Assembly: GCA_030427445.1 (NCBI GenBank) | Contig: JAUIBQ010000008.1 | Coordinates: 1-46,884 of the forward strand | Direction of reading: 5' to 3' | From: a bacterium | GTDB taxonomy: Bacteria > Patescibacteriota > Saccharimonadia > Saccharimonadales > SZUA-47 | DNA: 46,884 nt | In this document: one piece after another, positions 23,493-32,190 of the stretch | Layout of the letters: each line of letters begins with the position of its first letter | How positions within the stretch are numbered: position 1 is the first letter of the stretch | Translations under genes and position numbers: made by a program | Notes under the pieces: generated by a model | Told to the model about the DNA's origin: nothing | What the model saw: only the letters and a program-made list of their open reading frames with translations | The model's database searches: none

Positions 23493-25418
23493 TTACTTAC
23501 GTAGAAGTGCGAATCGGTGAGCAAATGCGCCGAACATTGTCGTTGCAAACGCTAGTCCGATGAATGAACCTGCACCAGTGTTAGGAAGGACTGTAGGAGT
23601 TTCCTTATCCTTACATCGAGCGTCATCTTTTGGAAGATGTGTAAATCCTTCAATTGGGCAGTTTTCGTAACAGTCGTCACTGTCAGCCGGTAGGTGACCC
23701 TTGCCAGGTACTGGACAGTTCTCAACTTCTTCGTCGATAGTAACTTTAACACCACACTCTACGCTTCGTAGTTCATCGTTTACGTTAAATACTACTGTTA
23801 CTTCGACGTTGTATTCACCAGCTTCGGTGTATTCGTGTTCGATAACGCTTTCTGAAACTGTTGCTTCGCTACCGTCACCGAAGTTGTAAACATAGTGTTT
23901 TACTGAAGCTCCACCGTCAACTCGAGTGATCGTGTTGAATCGGAACGTATTTTCAGAGATCAAAGATGCTTTCACTGCGATACATTCGTAAACCGGTTCT
24001 TCTGGCTCATCGACTTCAAGTTCACCTTCACAGTCATCGCTTGTTACCGTGCCACCTTTAGTTTGATCTTCGTTAACTGCAACTATAACGCTTGCCTTTA
24101 TGTCGTACTCACCAGCTTCTGCATATGTGTACTCAAGAGTATTGTCATCGCTTGAGATTGTTTCTACGCCTGTGTTTACTGCATAGCTGACAATGCTTGC
24201 GCCATTTTCTGCTGTAGCGTTGATTGTGAAACGGAATGTATCACGGTCAACCTTGAAGATGTTCAGGCTATCACATGAGTAGATAGGCTCTTCAGGCTCT
24301 TCACAGTCTTCTTTAACAATTTTTAGATCCGCGTGATCTTGCTTCTCTGCTTTCGTCTCATCTGATTTAACGAATGCAAGGTTTCGGAGTGTTACTTCAC
24401 AAGCTTCAAAGTCATCTAAAGCCTTTGTCTTGAGCATGACGTACATATCTGCACCAGCAGCGTATGAACCAAAGTTTATTCCACCATCAAATAGTGCTGT
24501 GTCATTTTGCTGAGTATTTTGTCGTGTGTCAATCCATCGGATTGATCCAGGTACTAGCTCTACGTGTGGAGGAAGCACATCACGGACAACAACATTGTTG
24601 ATAGTAGCATCGCCAGAGTTCTTTACTTGGATAGCCCAATCAACTTCATCGCCAGGCTTAGCCGTAGCAGTTTCACCGTAGCTGTTTCCTGTTGCAAGCT
24701 TAACTTTCTTCTCGATGTCGATATCAGCTTTGTTGATCTTAACTTGGATTTCTACAGTACTTGCATACTCGAAACAACCAAGGTAGTCACCGTTTAGCTG
24801 ATCACTTCCGATTGTTGCACCAGTTGTGACGATTGAGTCACTAAGTGCTAAACCGTTTTTGTGATTCCCATTAAAGATCTTTGCAGATCCAGGAACATAC
24901 TCAATGCTGAATGATTTAGTGTCTACTAATTCAGTTGTATCAGATACTTCAACTGGTGAAGCATTTGATGCGCTGATGTAACTTCGCATTCGAAGCATAG
25001 TGTCTGTACCAGTTGGGAGGTCGATACGAACCTTAGTATTCTTCGCTACGCCGACACCATCATTGGTAGTCTGGTTAGCGTTGTTATGTACATATGTACG
25101 TAATGTGATGATTCCGTCTTCGTCTTGTGTTACGTAAGGAAGTACATCTTTATATGTACCATCCTCTGCTGTACCACTTGCGTCGAAGAACGCTCGCTCA
25201 TCACCATAGTCAGGAGTGTTTACAAAACTGTTAAACACTGGTCCTGCTATTGATCCCTTACGGTCGCTAGGGTTGTTCCAGTCGAAAACTGGTCGGTCTG
25301 CTGGAGAGAAACCTGCATATGCTGCACCTGTAATAGTTGCTACAAAGATTCCTGCTAGAGCAAAAACTTTTACTTTGTTACTGATTTTATTCATTAGGTT
25401 GTGTGCTAGTGATTTCAT
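23493..25418 (-). CDS. LPXTG-anchored surface protein, DUF11 and PKD-like domains
   Basis: A wall-attached surface protein of about 641 residues. A signal peptide (VFALAGIFVATITGAAYAG) is followed by a unique N-domain of about 180 residues, a DUF11-type repeat (KPGDEVDWAIQVKNSGDATINNVVVRDVLPP) at about 255-355, and two PKD-like domains at about 385-465 and 470-555, each starting at a Cys and ending in EYTEAGEY-type strands. A Cys-rich stretch with paired 'NCP..G.THLP' motifs comes next. The C-terminus carries the sortase signal VLPNTGAG, a hydrophobic stretch and a basic tail (FALLRK). The start at ATG 25418 is chosen for its AAAGGAAA ribosome site; the track start is an upstream TTG. No sortase gene is in the window. 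Last gene of a three-gene operon. Confidence 0.88.
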   Translation of the reverse strand: MKSLAHNLMNKISNKVKVFALAGIFVATITGAAYAGFSPADRPVFDWNNPSDRKGSIAGPVFNSFVNTPDYGDERAFFDASGTAEDGTYKDVLPYVTQDEDGIITLRTYVHNNANQTTNDGVGVAKNTKVRIDLPTGTDTMLRMRSYISASNASPVEVSDTTELVDTKSFSIEYVPGSAKIFNGNHKNGLALSDSIVTTGATIGSDQLNGDYLGCFEYASTVEIQVKINKADIDIEKKVKLATGNSYGETATAKPGDEVDWAIQVKNSGDATINNVVVRDVLPPHVELVPGSIRWIDTRQNTQQNDTALFDGGINFGSYAAGADMYVMLKTKALDDFEACEVTLRNLAFVKSDETKAEKQDHADLKIVKEDCEEPEEPIYSCDSLNIFKVDRDTFRFTINATAENGASIVSYAVNTGVETISSDDNTLEYTYAEAGEYDIKASVIVAVNEDQTKGGTVTSDDCEGELEVDEPEEPVYECIAVKASLISENTFRFNTITRVDGGASVKHYVYNFGDGSEATVSESVIEHEYTEAGEYNVEVTVVFNVNDELRSVECGVKVTIDEEVENCPVPGKGHLPADSDDCYENCPIEGFTHLPKDDARCKDKETPTVLPNTGAGSFIGLAFATTMFGAFAHRFALLRK

Positions 25419-25441
25419 AGTATTTCCTTTCAAACCTTACT

Positions 25442-26833
25442 CTAATTACCAAATCCTGGAAGTGGTGCCACTGTGCCAGTTGTTGGATCTTCTGATGTAC
25501 CCGCTGGAACACTTGTTGAAGCTGGAACAGGCGGGTTAGTTGATGTAGGTGCAGCACCTGTTGTAGGTGTAGGTTGCTGCCCAACTGTTGTTGGTGTGGC
25601 AGGTACTACATCTGGACATCCATCGTCATCCTGATATCCATTCCAAGTTTCAGCTTGGTTAGGACACCGATCAATCTCGTTATGGATTCCATCGTTATCT
25701 GTGTCCACTAATTCACGATCGCCAGGACCGTAGCCATCATCATCGGAGTCATTTCCTGGATCATCACCGTTTTCACCATTACCACCAGATCCACCACCGC
25801 CTTGAGGTGTTGTACCTGTAGGTGGTTTGTCAGGAATGGTTGAATCAACTGGAGGTACTGTTGGTGGAGTAGTTTCTACAGGCGGTTCGGTGACTACTGG
25901 TGGAACTGTTGGTGGAGTAGTTTCTACAGGCGGCTCAATGACAATAGGCGGCATTTCAGGTGGTTCAGCAACATACACTGGGTTACCACAACTGTCATCC
26001 TCAATCATAATGTCAACGACTTCTACTTCTCTAGATTCACCTTCTTTGTCAACAACGGTAATTGTGCGATATTGGTGAATCACTTCTTCTGTAAGGTCTT
26101 TACCGTTTTCTTTTGCAATCTCGACTGCCTTGTTCCATGCATCTACAGTAACTGAGGTACCAAGCAATGTCACATTCATACCTTCTGAAACGTTTGATCG
26201 ATAATCACGTAACTCAACTTCATCACCAATTCCTGAACCATCAATGTCGTTACACATGTAGTTCTCTCGACTTCCAAACTGCTGTACAGCTTCGTCAGTC
26301 ATTTGGACAGGACGGCCTGCAGCTACGAATCGAACATATGAATTTTCGTGATTCTGGTATTTCTCTTCAGCGTCTTCGTTAGTAGCGTAACCACTTAGTA
26401 GAGCTTCAAGAACTTCCTCTGAACCGGTTTTTCGTACGAACAAGTTGTACTTAGCCTCGAGTAGATCTTCATTTTCTTCTTCAGTGATTTGATTAAGCAT
26501 GAAGTTAACATCCCATTCTCCTGGGTTTTTCTCAGCACCACAGTTGAATACTCCCATAGCTGCTTCGTTAGAAATTTGCTCATCGCTACCATCAAAATAA
26601 CCAATGCTTTGCTCAGCTATAGTAGTAGTTGTAGACGACTCAACTGAAGTAGTTGAAGGATTTGCTTCTGTAGTTACAGGAGCTGTGCCATCTGAGCCAG
26701 TAGCTCCAAATCGATATTCTCCATCAGCTTCGCTACCACAAGCAGCTAGTGCTACTGCACCAAATGCTAGTACACCGACTCGTGCACGTAGTGAAAACTC
26801 TCGTGTGTGTCGTAAGGCGTTATTGTGTCTCAT
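25442..26833 (-). CDS. Surface lipoprotein with Ca-binding-type repeats
   Basis: 463 residues. A lipoprotein signal ends at the lipobox-like LAAC (about residue 32), so it is probably lipid-anchored. A Ser/Thr-rich linker and a folded domain of about 210 residues (around 80-290) follow, then a Pro/Thr-rich stretch with two near-identical PPVETTPPTVPP units and a Gly-rich segment. A thrombospondin type-3-like or OmpA-linker-like calcium motif comes next (DTDNDGIHNEIDRCPNQAE.., about 375-405), and a Thr/Pro-rich C-terminus. Ribosome site GGAGAG. It lies between two other exported proteins in the same operon (gaps 24 and 21 bases), which suggests a shared surface structure. No enzymatic function visible. 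Confidence 0.8.
   Translation of the reverse strand: MRHNNALRHTREFSLRARVGVLAFGAVALAACGSEADGEYRFGATGSDGTAPVTTEANPSTTSVESSTTTTIAEQSIGYFDGSDEQISNEAAMGVFNCGAEKNPGEWDVNFMLNQITEEENEDLLEAKYNLFVRKTGSEEVLEALLSGYATNEDAEEKYQNHENSYVRFVAAGRPVQMTDEAVQQFGSRENYMCNDIDGSGIGDEVELRDYRSNVSEGMNVTLLGTSVTVDAWNKAVEIAKENGKDLTEEVIHQYRTITVVDKEGESREVEVVDIMIEDDSCGNPVYVAEPPEMPPIVIEPPVETTPPTVPPVVTEPPVETTPPTVPPVDSTIPDKPPTGTTPQGGGGSGGNGENGDDPGNDSDDDGYGPGDRELVDTDNDGIHNEIDRCPNQAETWNGYQDDDGCPDVVPATPTTVGQQPTPTTGAAPTSTNPPVPASTSVPAGTSEDPTTGTVAPLPGFGN
25852..25937 (-). repeat. Tandem repeat encoding PPVETTPPTVPP
   Basis: Two copies of a 48-base unit, nearly identical (about 38 bases matching in each), inside the lipoprotein gene. 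They encode a Pro/Thr spacer and could expand or contract by slippage or recombination. Confidence 0.75.
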
Positions 26834-26854
26834 TATAATGTCTCTCCGATTCTA

Positions 26855-27382
26855 TTAGTTATTACTCTGATACTCAGGAACAGGGATCCCAGGTACAGCA
26901 GTTTGTAAATCATTAGTTTGTACAGCTACACAGTCATTGAAAACAAGTTCTCGTGCTGTTTCTACAGCACTCTGATCTAAGTCAGAAGTTGTTATGTTTC
27001 CTTGAGCATCGATTGCAATTGACTGAGAGGTTGTCTCGTCAGCAGCCTCAAGGCAAAGTTGTCCAATACCTTCATACACTGAAACAATGTCAGACTCTAA
27101 GTCTTCGATTCGTCCAGGTAGTGGATTGTCAAACAGATCCCACTCAGCATCACCGTAAGGAGCTTTAATTTGCCAGCCGTCGTTACCAGCAACATTTCCT
27201 GGCACAACTTCTATATCTGTATGATCATTAATCTTATCTGTTACTACTAAGCCACCTACAACTATTGCAGGAATGGCCAACAGCTTTTTGCTAACTGGTA
27301 TATTCCAGCTTCCGCTCAGACGCTCTTTCGTTCTTGCAATAAAACCTTTATTAGGACTTACTGCAGTTGTTGGTTGTGTCAT
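26855..27382 (-). CDS. Membrane-anchored protein, first gene of surface operon
   Basis: 175 residues: a basic N-terminus, a membrane helix (LLAIPAIVVGGLVVTDKI, about 34-51) and an outside domain of about 120 residues with two Cys (QLCLEAAD, FNDCVAV) that may pair. I recognise no family. The ribosome site GGAGTG lies before the ATG, and a near-consensus promoter lies upstream (27455-27483), so this gene heads the operon with the lipoprotein and the LPXTG protein. The small size and anchor suggest an accessory or anchoring part of the same structure (inference). Confidence 0.7.
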   Translation of the reverse strand: MTQPTTAVSPNKGFIARTKERLSGSWNIPVSKKLLAIPAIVVGGLVVTDKINDHTDIEVVPGNVAGNDGWQIKAPYGDAEWDLFDNPLPGRIEDLESDIVSVYEGIGQLCLEAADETTSQSIAIDAQGNITTSDLDQSAVETARELVFNDCVAVQTNDLQTAVPGIPVPEYQSNN

Positions 27383-27454
27383 TTGTAAAACACTCCTTAA
27401 TTCTTATTAGTAGAATTTGTCCTGCCCACCTCAATATGAACAGTTTCATGCTCA

Positions 27455-27483
27455 ATATTACCACAAGCTGTAATAATTGTCAA
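27455..27483 (-). promoter_or_regulatory. Strong promoter of the surface operon
   Basis: On the minus strand: TTGACA (complement of 27478-27483), a 17-base spacer and TAATAT (complement of 27455-27460), the closest match to the sigma70 consensus I see in the window. The untranslated leader is about 65 bases and the start has a ribosome site. Confidence 0.75.
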
Positions 27484-27659
27484 TACTATTTTATAACAAT
27501 GCCTCTTATGCTTAACACTACTACAACACCTTAGAAACTGGTCATTTGTAACAATTCTTACAAAACATGAACATTTTACGAACTTAAACTGTAGTTATCA
27601 CCATATTCAGCAAAAACGATGTGAAATCGTAAGGGGTAAAACATTCAAACGGCGTTGTG

Positions 27660-29870
27660 TCACACTTCTTTTTGTGTAACTTCTAGATTAGCTTTCGGGA
27701 AAGAGAAGCCGAATGTTGACCCCTTCCCCTCTTTACTCTTAAAAATTATCGATCCACCCTGAGACACAATGACTTTTTTCGCCATAAACAACCCTAAGCC
27801 TGTGCCGTCAGGTCGTGCTTTGCGAGCATTATCTGCACGGAAAAACTTCGTAAACAGCTTATGTTGCTGTTCTTTAGGTACGCCAATACCACTGTCAGTA
27901 ACGCTGAATTCAACTACTTTCTCTCTGTTATGCACCTGCAGTTTAATCGTGCCGCCATCTGGTGTGTAGTAGATAGCGTTATCGGTAAAGTTCATGATTA
28001 CCTGGCGCGTTTTCATATCATCAAGCATCAACTCTGGGAAATTCTTAGGTGTTTTATATGAAAGCGTGATGTTTTTCGCTTTAGCGCCCTCTTGGAGCTG
28101 GGAAACCTCTTCCTCAACAACTTTTGCGAGGTTTACTGGTGACTGTTCAATGTTAAACTTCCCTGTTTTGAGTCGAGATACGTTTAAGAGATCAGCTATT
28201 AAGTACACCATGCGCTGTGAGCTAAAGAACGCTTGCCCAAGCATTTCTTTCTGCGTATCGGTAATTTCACCCGCATCACCCTCTAACACCATGCTAAGGT
28301 ACCCCTTAATGCTCGTAAGAGGCGTTCGTAACTGATGAGATGCCATTGAAACGAACTCATCTTTCGCCTCATCAAGTGCGAGCAACTTCTCATTAGAATC
28401 TTTAAGCTCTTTAGTGGCTGAATCAATCTTGTTTTGAAGTGTTACGTTAAATTGCTCAATCTCCTCAGTACGGAGCACATTCTCGATTGCTATCACCAAT
28501 TCGTTCGCTATGATTTCGAGCACCTTTAGATCTTGCTTTGTGTACTCACCGCCACTACTTTTAGCGCCCAGTAAGAACATACCGATACCTTTAACCTGGA
28601 ATTCAAGTGTGCTCACAAGCCTACCAAGCACTTCTATGTTGTTTTTCTTTAGAAGAGTGTCTATTGATTTAGCTGACACATCTGATGATTCATACCCATA
28701 CAAATGTATTTTTGTAGAAAGTTTCGGCGCTAACTCCAAAATCTCTTCCATTGATTGAGCGTTAAGATTAGATTCGGTATGACTATCCCCGATTATACGA
28801 CTTGGGAAGTACGATGTTTCACGGATATAAAAAGTGGCTGATTCAACCTTGAGCCTCGTGCGTATTATTATCGAGGTTTTAGTTAATAAAGACTCAATAT
28901 CGGCTGCTGTCACGAGTGCATTGTTGAGTTCATCGATTAATTCTTGGGGTTCATACGCATCCCTATAGAAAAGCTTATTTGTAATCTTATTAAAGAAGTT
29001 CTGGAATGGCCTAAACAGCAGCCCAGACAGTACAGCTATCGTGGCAAAAACAATTCGCTGAAATGTCGTAAGGTTAGCACCTACGATACTTGTGCTGCTT
29101 AATACTGTTACAACCGTGATATACAGTGCAACGAGGCTCACGATACTGCCTGTATACCCCAATAAGCGTGCTACAGCCGCACGAATATCAAATAGTTGGT
29201 GTCTAACGATGGATGAAAACACGATCACAATGTAGAAAAGGGTAAATATAGGACCCAACCAGATATAGTTACTCTTTCCGAGCAACGGCAGAGAAAGGTT
29301 TGAGACTAGTGCTAAAAAGCTACTAGATATCGCTGCGTAGAGAATATACCGTATCTGCTCTCTCTCAACCCCTTGCTTTTGCTTAGAGTTAAGGAAAAGC
29401 AGCACATATGATAAGCCAAAATACAGACTAAAATATGCTGCGTAGAGGAGAAAGTGCACATAATGCACAGTAAATAGATTTCCACTGCTTTGTAAATCCA
29501 CTGTATCGACTAAAAAGCCAACGTCTTTAAAGATAAAGAACGTAAGAGCCAACAGTGGTATTGCTAACCCTATCGAGACAGTTTTACTTAATGTTTTTTT
29601 GCTATGGAATCTATCAGCAAAAAGCAATAAAAAGTAGGCGGTGAACATCGGTGCGATGAAAAACAGTTGTAAACCTAGCTCAGCAGTATTTTGCGCGTGA
29701 GCCGAGATAAATAACCCGTCGCCTATTGCCCATAAAACATTACAAAAAATCGCTGCAATAAACAGTTTTGTAGATGTTAACTTTTCACCTCGGAAAAACA
29801 CAGTGAAGACAAAACCAAGGTTCACCAGCGCGACCAAAAACAAAACCCAAGACTGTAGTGGAATATCCAT
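27660..29870 (-). CDS. Membrane sensor histidine kinase
   Basis: 736 residues. The first 225 residues hold about seven membrane helices like the 7TM sensor region found in some histidine kinases (starting SWVLFLVALVNLGFVFTVF). A linker and a GAF-like domain follow (about 315-460), then a coiled coil (around 470-505), a HisKA domain with the phosphorylated His in FVSMASHQLRTPLTSIKGYL, and a HATPase domain: N-box NFTDNAIYYTPDGG, G1 DSGIGVPKEQQHKLFTKFFR, G2 DGTGLGLFMAKK. The signal is unknown. The partner could be the lone receiver at 31818, about 2 kb away. A TAGCAT box lies 7 bases before the ATG. Confidence 0.92.
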   Translation of the reverse strand: MDIPLQSWVLFLVALVNLGFVFTVFFRGEKLTSTKLFIAAIFCNVLWAIGDGLFISAHAQNTAELGLQLFFIAPMFTAYFLLLFADRFHSKKTLSKTVSIGLAIPLLALTFFIFKDVGFLVDTVDLQSSGNLFTVHYVHFLLYAAYFSLYFGLSYVLLFLNSKQKQGVEREQIRYILYAAISSSFLALVSNLSLPLLGKSNYIWLGPIFTLFYIVIVFSSIVRHQLFDIRAAVARLLGYTGSIVSLVALYITVVTVLSSTSIVGANLTTFQRIVFATIAVLSGLLFRPFQNFFNKITNKLFYRDAYEPQELIDELNNALVTAADIESLLTKTSIIIRTRLKVESATFYIRETSYFPSRIIGDSHTESNLNAQSMEEILELAPKLSTKIHLYGYESSDVSAKSIDTLLKKNNIEVLGRLVSTLEFQVKGIGMFLLGAKSSGGEYTKQDLKVLEIIANELVIAIENVLRTEEIEQFNVTLQNKIDSATKELKDSNEKLLALDEAKDEFVSMASHQLRTPLTSIKGYLSMVLEGDAGEITDTQKEMLGQAFFSSQRMVYLIADLLNVSRLKTGKFNIEQSPVNLAKVVEEEVSQLQEGAKAKNITLSYKTPKNFPELMLDDMKTRQVIMNFTDNAIYYTPDGGTIKLQVHNREKVVEFSVTDSGIGVPKEQQHKLFTKFFRADNARKARPDGTGLGLFMAKKVIVSQGGSIIFKSKEGKGSTFGFSFPKANLEVTQKEV

Positions 29871-29912
29871 AATTCTTATGCTAACCAGTATGACATAAGT
29901 TGCAAAAATAGG

Positions 29913-31142
29913 TTAGCTGTTTAACTGACCGTGACTTTGTTTTTCTGCTAAACCCAGACCAAGTTCCCTGAATGCTTTACCTATAGTTTCTACGTCTTGA
30001 GGTGTGACTGCGTTTTTTACCGCCATAGCTGGGTTGTCAAATCGTGCAATCGCGGCAACTTCTGCTTCACAGCCCCAAATATCTGCATTAGAGTGAAGCC
30101 CGTGTGGTCCATACGAATAGCCTTGTCGTCGTGTGACGAACGACTCTTTTGAGCTGTCATGACCTACGACCCAGATTAGTTCACCACCGCTATTGAATAC
30201 CTGATCTCGATTAAAGCTACCAGGTTGGCTATCGTCTACAATGGTTTTCCCGCTGATATCAAGTCCGGATATATCAATTGTGCTTGTGATAGCGCTGACG
30301 ATGATGTCACTTTGCTCCAGTAACTCTCTATTAGAGGAAGCAATTTCTGAGTTTGACGCATACGCACGTAATTTCTTCTTGTTGATTTTATTAACGTTGG
30401 GTCGTTTGTCGTATATCAGATACTGTAAATCGGGGTACAGTGCCGCGATTTGCAGCATAGATGCTAAACCAATTGCCCCTCCACCTATAAAACCGATTCT
30501 AGGTGGCTGAGCTCCTGACAGGATTCTCTCATTAATCAAAGCTCTCACTTGTTCAATAATCAAGTACACAGTACCTGCGTGCCCAGTCGTAGTTACGACA
30601 TCAGCTTTGATTGTCTTACCGTATTTTGTAAGTTTCGGAAGTGTTGCCCCTAATCCTACATACTCCACATCGAAGCGTCTGTGTGCGAAGTCTATCGTGT
30701 CATTTATTCGCTTAGTAACCATGCGCTTTAGTGCGAGCTTGCTTTTTATATCTTTAACCATGTCATTGAAAAGAGGACAAAATACCAAGACACCGCTAGA
30801 ATGACTTCCTTTTTCACCGTACATTTCAATCCTGAATGGCGGCAAGCTTGATAACACCTTAAACGCATCTCCTTTTGACAAGTACTTAAGAGCAGGCAGA
30901 AAATCATACACTTCCTCCCAATACTCTTCAACTCCTCTGCTGGCACGGGTCGGTATCACGAATGCGAATCGCACTTTTTCAAGTTGTTCTCCGCTCTCGA
31001 ATTCGCTGAACACTGATGCGACAAACGAACGAGTGCGAACAATATCCTCAGAAGGTGCGTTTTTGCTGCCATCAAGCTGTTCTAAGACCGCCATTGCAGC
31101 TGAATAATCATATCTGTAGTTGTATTTTTTTGTTTTGAACAT
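29913..31142 (-). CDS. Acyl-ACP reductase-like oxidoreductase
   Basis: 409 residues. N-terminal unknown part (1-150), then a segment like the substrate part of long-chain acyl-ACP reductase (AAR): VGLGATLPKLTKYGKTI and VTTTGHAGTVYLIIEQV. A Rossmann fold follows (IGFIGGGAIGLASMLQIA, about 220-237, then LIYDKRP), then TIVDDSQPGSFN and the segment IWGCEAEVAAIARF, whose Cys aligns with the thioester-forming Cys of cyanobacterial AAR (FACFAEAM). The end VETIGKAFRELGLGLAE also matches the family. It would reduce a fatty acyl group to the aldehyde; substrate and partners are unproven. It could be a paralogue with another role, such as an ornithine cyclodeaminase/LOR-SDH-like enzyme. Divergent from plsC; TACTAT 7 bases before the ATG. 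Confidence 0.6.
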   Translation of the reverse strand: MFKTKKYNYRYDYSAAMAVLEQLDGSKNAPSEDIVRTRSFVASVFSEFESGEQLEKVRFAFVIPTRASRGVEEYWEEVYDFLPALKYLSKGDAFKVLSSLPPFRIEMYGEKGSHSSGVLVFCPLFNDMVKDIKSKLALKRMVTKRINDTIDFAHRRFDVEYVGLGATLPKLTKYGKTIKADVVTTTGHAGTVYLIIEQVRALINERILSGAQPPRIGFIGGGAIGLASMLQIAALYPDLQYLIYDKRPNVNKINKKKLRAYASNSEIASSNRELLEQSDIIVSAITSTIDISGLDISGKTIVDDSQPGSFNRDQVFNSGGELIWVVGHDSSKESFVTRRQGYSYGPHGLHSNADIWGCEAEVAAIARFDNPAMAVKNAVTPQDVETIGKAFRELGLGLAEKQSHGQLNS

Positions 31143-31206
31143 TTCCGTTATAGTATAGATTGAAACAGATTAATATACAAAATTCTAAAAAACATAGGAA
31201 AAGCTA

Positions 31207-31815
31207 GTGAAGTTACTCTCGAAGTACGTCATACGTGTTGGCCAGACTCTGCTCTGGCTATACTCTAAATTTCTAACTACAGTCATTTTGCGGGTAACTA
31301 TCGATAAGCCTCCTTTGGAGTTCACTAAGCACACTGGTGTTCTCATTATCAGCTCTCACGTGTCGTTGTTTGACCCATCGATACTTGTCGGTTCGCTAAG
31401 CTGGAAAGAGTTCAGGCTCGTCTACCCTATCCGTGCGATGCTCGCAAAATGGTATTTCCACTCCTTGATACTGCCGATAGCGTATGCTATTGGGTGCTTT
31501 CCTGCGCGTCCACTTTTTCCGCAATTAAAAAAATACTCAGGAACATCTGCTGCGGCTTCTATTTTAAAAAATGATGAGTCGCTTGGCATCTATCCTGAAG
31601 GTCAACGAACCCCGAAAAAGAGAATCCCTGCGAAATATGGCGTGGTCAAGATACTGCAAAATGCCCCAGAAAATCAGCCAATATACTTATGTAAAATGAC
31701 GAAACATACATGGAGAAAGTACTCATTAGTACTTAAAAGAATGGATACTATTCGTAACTATACAGACCCAGATAAAATAATGGATGAAGTTTATAAATTG
31801 ACTGATACAATATAA
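31207..31815 (+). CDS. plsC: 1-acylglycerol-3-phosphate acyltransferase (PlsC family)
   Basis: Adds a second fatty acyl group to lysophosphatidic acid at the membrane. 202 residues. The catalytic HX4D motif is HVSLFD (about 53), and the substrate motif is YPEGQRT (usual EGTRS). It has a membrane-seeking N-terminus, and the segment YAIGCFPARPL is typical of the family. It starts at a GTG with an AGGAAA ribosome site eight bases upstream. The stop is two bases from the response regulator ATG, so the genes are co-transcribed. It is divergent from the acyl-ACP-reductase-like gene, which together suggests acyl-lipid handling (inference). Confidence 0.88.
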   Translation: MKLLSKYVIRVGQTLLWLYSKFLTTVILRVTIDKPPLEFTKHTGVLIISSHVSLFDPSILVGSLSWKEFRLVYPIRAMLAKWYFHSLILPIAYAIGCFPARPLFPQLKKYSGTSAAASILKNDESLGIYPEGQRTPKKRIPAKYGVVKILQNAPENQPIYLCKMTKHTWRKYSLVLKRMDTIRNYTDPDKIMDEVYKLTDTI

Positions 31816-31817
31816 CC

Positions 31818-32183
31818 ATGAGTAAGATAGCAATCATCGAAGACGACACAGCAATAAGCCAGATGTACCGAATTAAGTTCGAGGCTGAAGGATACACCGT
31901 TGAAACTGCCGAAAATGGAGAAGTTGGCCTGAAACTTATCGAAGATATGAGCCCTGATATAGTGCTGCTAGACCTAATGATGCCAATTATGGATGGTGAA
32001 GAGATGCTCACAAAACTTCGAGCAAAAGACTGGGGCAAAGACGTAAAGGTAATCATCTTAACGAATATGGGTGAATCTGAAGCCCCTGCAACGATAAAAG
32101 AGCTTGGTGTAACTGCGTTTATCTTGAAGGCCAACATGACACCAAGACAAGTGGCTGAACTTGTAAAAGAAAAATTAGGGTAA
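31818..32183 (+). CDS. Single-domain response regulator (CheY-like)
   Basis: 121 residues, only a receiver domain. Acidic pair at residues 9-10 (IIEDDTA), the phospho-acceptor Asp at about 52 (VLLDLMMP), Thr in VIILTNMGE and the conserved Lys in FILKANM. There is no output domain, so it must act through a partner protein. Directly behind plsC and seven bases before murD. The nearest histidine kinase is at 27660-29870. Confidence 0.92.
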   Translation: MSKIAIIEDDTAISQMYRIKFEAEGYTVETAENGEVGLKLIEDMSPDIVLLDLMMPIMDGEEMLTKLRAKDWGKDVKVIILTNMGESEAPATIKELGVTAFILKANMTPRQVAELVKEKLG

Positions 32184-32190
32184 GTGATTC

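Noticed and set aside
25827-26078. Gly/Thr-rich 83-aa plus-strand ORF
   Set aside because: Antisense of the Pro/Thr repeat in the lipoprotein gene.
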